From CBDCXF01 sp965223755 (GTDB lineage: Bacteria; Acidobacteriota; Thermoanaerobaculia; Multivoradales; JAHEKO01), in the NCBI GenBank assembly GCA_965223755.1, contig CBDCXF010000001.1, positions 372,001-436,000 of the forward strand: a stretch of 64,000 nucleotides of DNA, in the 5' to 3' direction. This document shows positions 63,790 to 64,000 of this stretch, in pieces; position 1 is the first letter of the stretch, and each line of letters begins with the position of its first letter. Both the position numbers and the translations under genes were made by a program. Under the pieces are notes generated by a model. The model searched no databases. It saw only the letters and a list, made by a program, of their open reading frames with translations, and was not told the origin of the DNA.

Positions 63790-63905
63790 GCCAGGTTCTT
63801 TATTAGGCCAGGTTCTCTATTAGGCCTGGCTCTCCTAGATATCGGCTCTTTAGATCTTGCCTCTCTAGATCTGGGTTCTCTAGGGTCTGGGCTCTCTAGG
63901 TCTGG
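63788..63905. repeat. Array of imperfect 15-18-bp tandem repeats
   Basis: Starting at the stop codon of the membrane protein: ATTAGGCCAGGTTCTTT-like units of 17, 17 and 18 bp, then 15-bp units of the type AGATCTTGCCTCTCT and AGATCTGGGTTCTCT, then 16-bp units ending in AGGTCTGGGCG. At least seven units by eye. The remaining bases to 64000 contain no recognisable feature beyond a small AACGGCTGA-type repeat (63945-63980). Confidence 0.85.
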
Positions 63906-64000
63906 GCGCCGGCGAAGGCACCAGTGAAAGCAGCCGCGAAGAAAAACGGCTGATTCGGCTGAATCTGGTTGAAACGGCTGAGATCGCGCTTGCGGATGAC

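Overview
The window looks like a chromosomal piece of a GC-rich Gram-negative bacterium, most probably an Acidobacteriota member close to Thermoanaerobaculia/Holophagae. This is an inference from family content: a Ser/Thr kinase with a TPR tail paired with its own ECF sigma factor, DUF5916 and DUF885 secreted or outer-membrane proteins, an RND/TolC efflux set, and a membrane pyrophosphatase beside ribosomal genes. No 16S rRNA or tRNA gene was found to confirm it. Coding density is high, and many genes are joined by 1-17 nt overlaps (ATGA, GTGA, TTGA).

Layout. 1-4 kb: the end of an SRPBCC protein, a small unknown gene, and an ECF sigma/kinase pair. 4.1-10.7 kb (minus strand): a complete cyanophycin operon, iadA-cphB-cphA plus a CphA-like Mur ligase without an ATP-grasp domain, so synthesis, breakdown to dipeptide and final hydrolysis are encoded together. 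10.7-13.4 kb: a trypsin-like and a subtilisin-like protease, with a decayed subtilase 3' end between the first of them and iadA. 13.6-17.6 kb: an MFS exporter divergent from an ArsR-like regulator around a perfect palindrome, then a maleylpyruvate-isomerase-like gene and a TPR protein. 17.6-20.6 kb: a DGPF (YCII) protein/ECF42 sigma/DUF6265 group and a LysE exporter. 20.6-29 kb: a sulfotransferase, then a tripartite efflux operon (an unusual substrate-binding/TolC fusion, an adaptor, a frameshifted RND pump), a potassium-channel-like protein and DUF2905. 29-33.2 kb: DUF5916 and DUF885 proteins.

33.5-39.7 kb is a housekeeping run: prs, rplY, pth, hppA, rpsF-rpsR-rplI and a small unknown gene. 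It is followed by a class A penicillin-binding protein, a small membrane protein, uvrB and uvrC. Then come a decayed IS481-type transposase, the RNase P RNA gene rnpB (not an ORF), an LD-carboxypeptidase, an FHA protein and recG. 51.3-55.1 kb holds a PQQ-type sugar dehydrogenase, a 267-bp MITE-like element, a GT4 glycosyltransferase and a membrane protein. 55.2-59.3 kb is trpS-scpA-scpB-rluB-cmk. The end carries a leucine-type dehydrogenase, an ECF sigma/putative anti-sigma/secreted protein trio, queG and a membrane protein.

One theme crosses the whole window: short direct tandem repeats, mostly 15 bp and so five codons, at the starts or ends of unrelated genes (iadA, the ArsR-like regulator, uvrC, recG, the gene at 54.6 kb, and the last 120 bp of annotated repeat sequence). 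All function calls come from reading motifs by eye; no database search was run.
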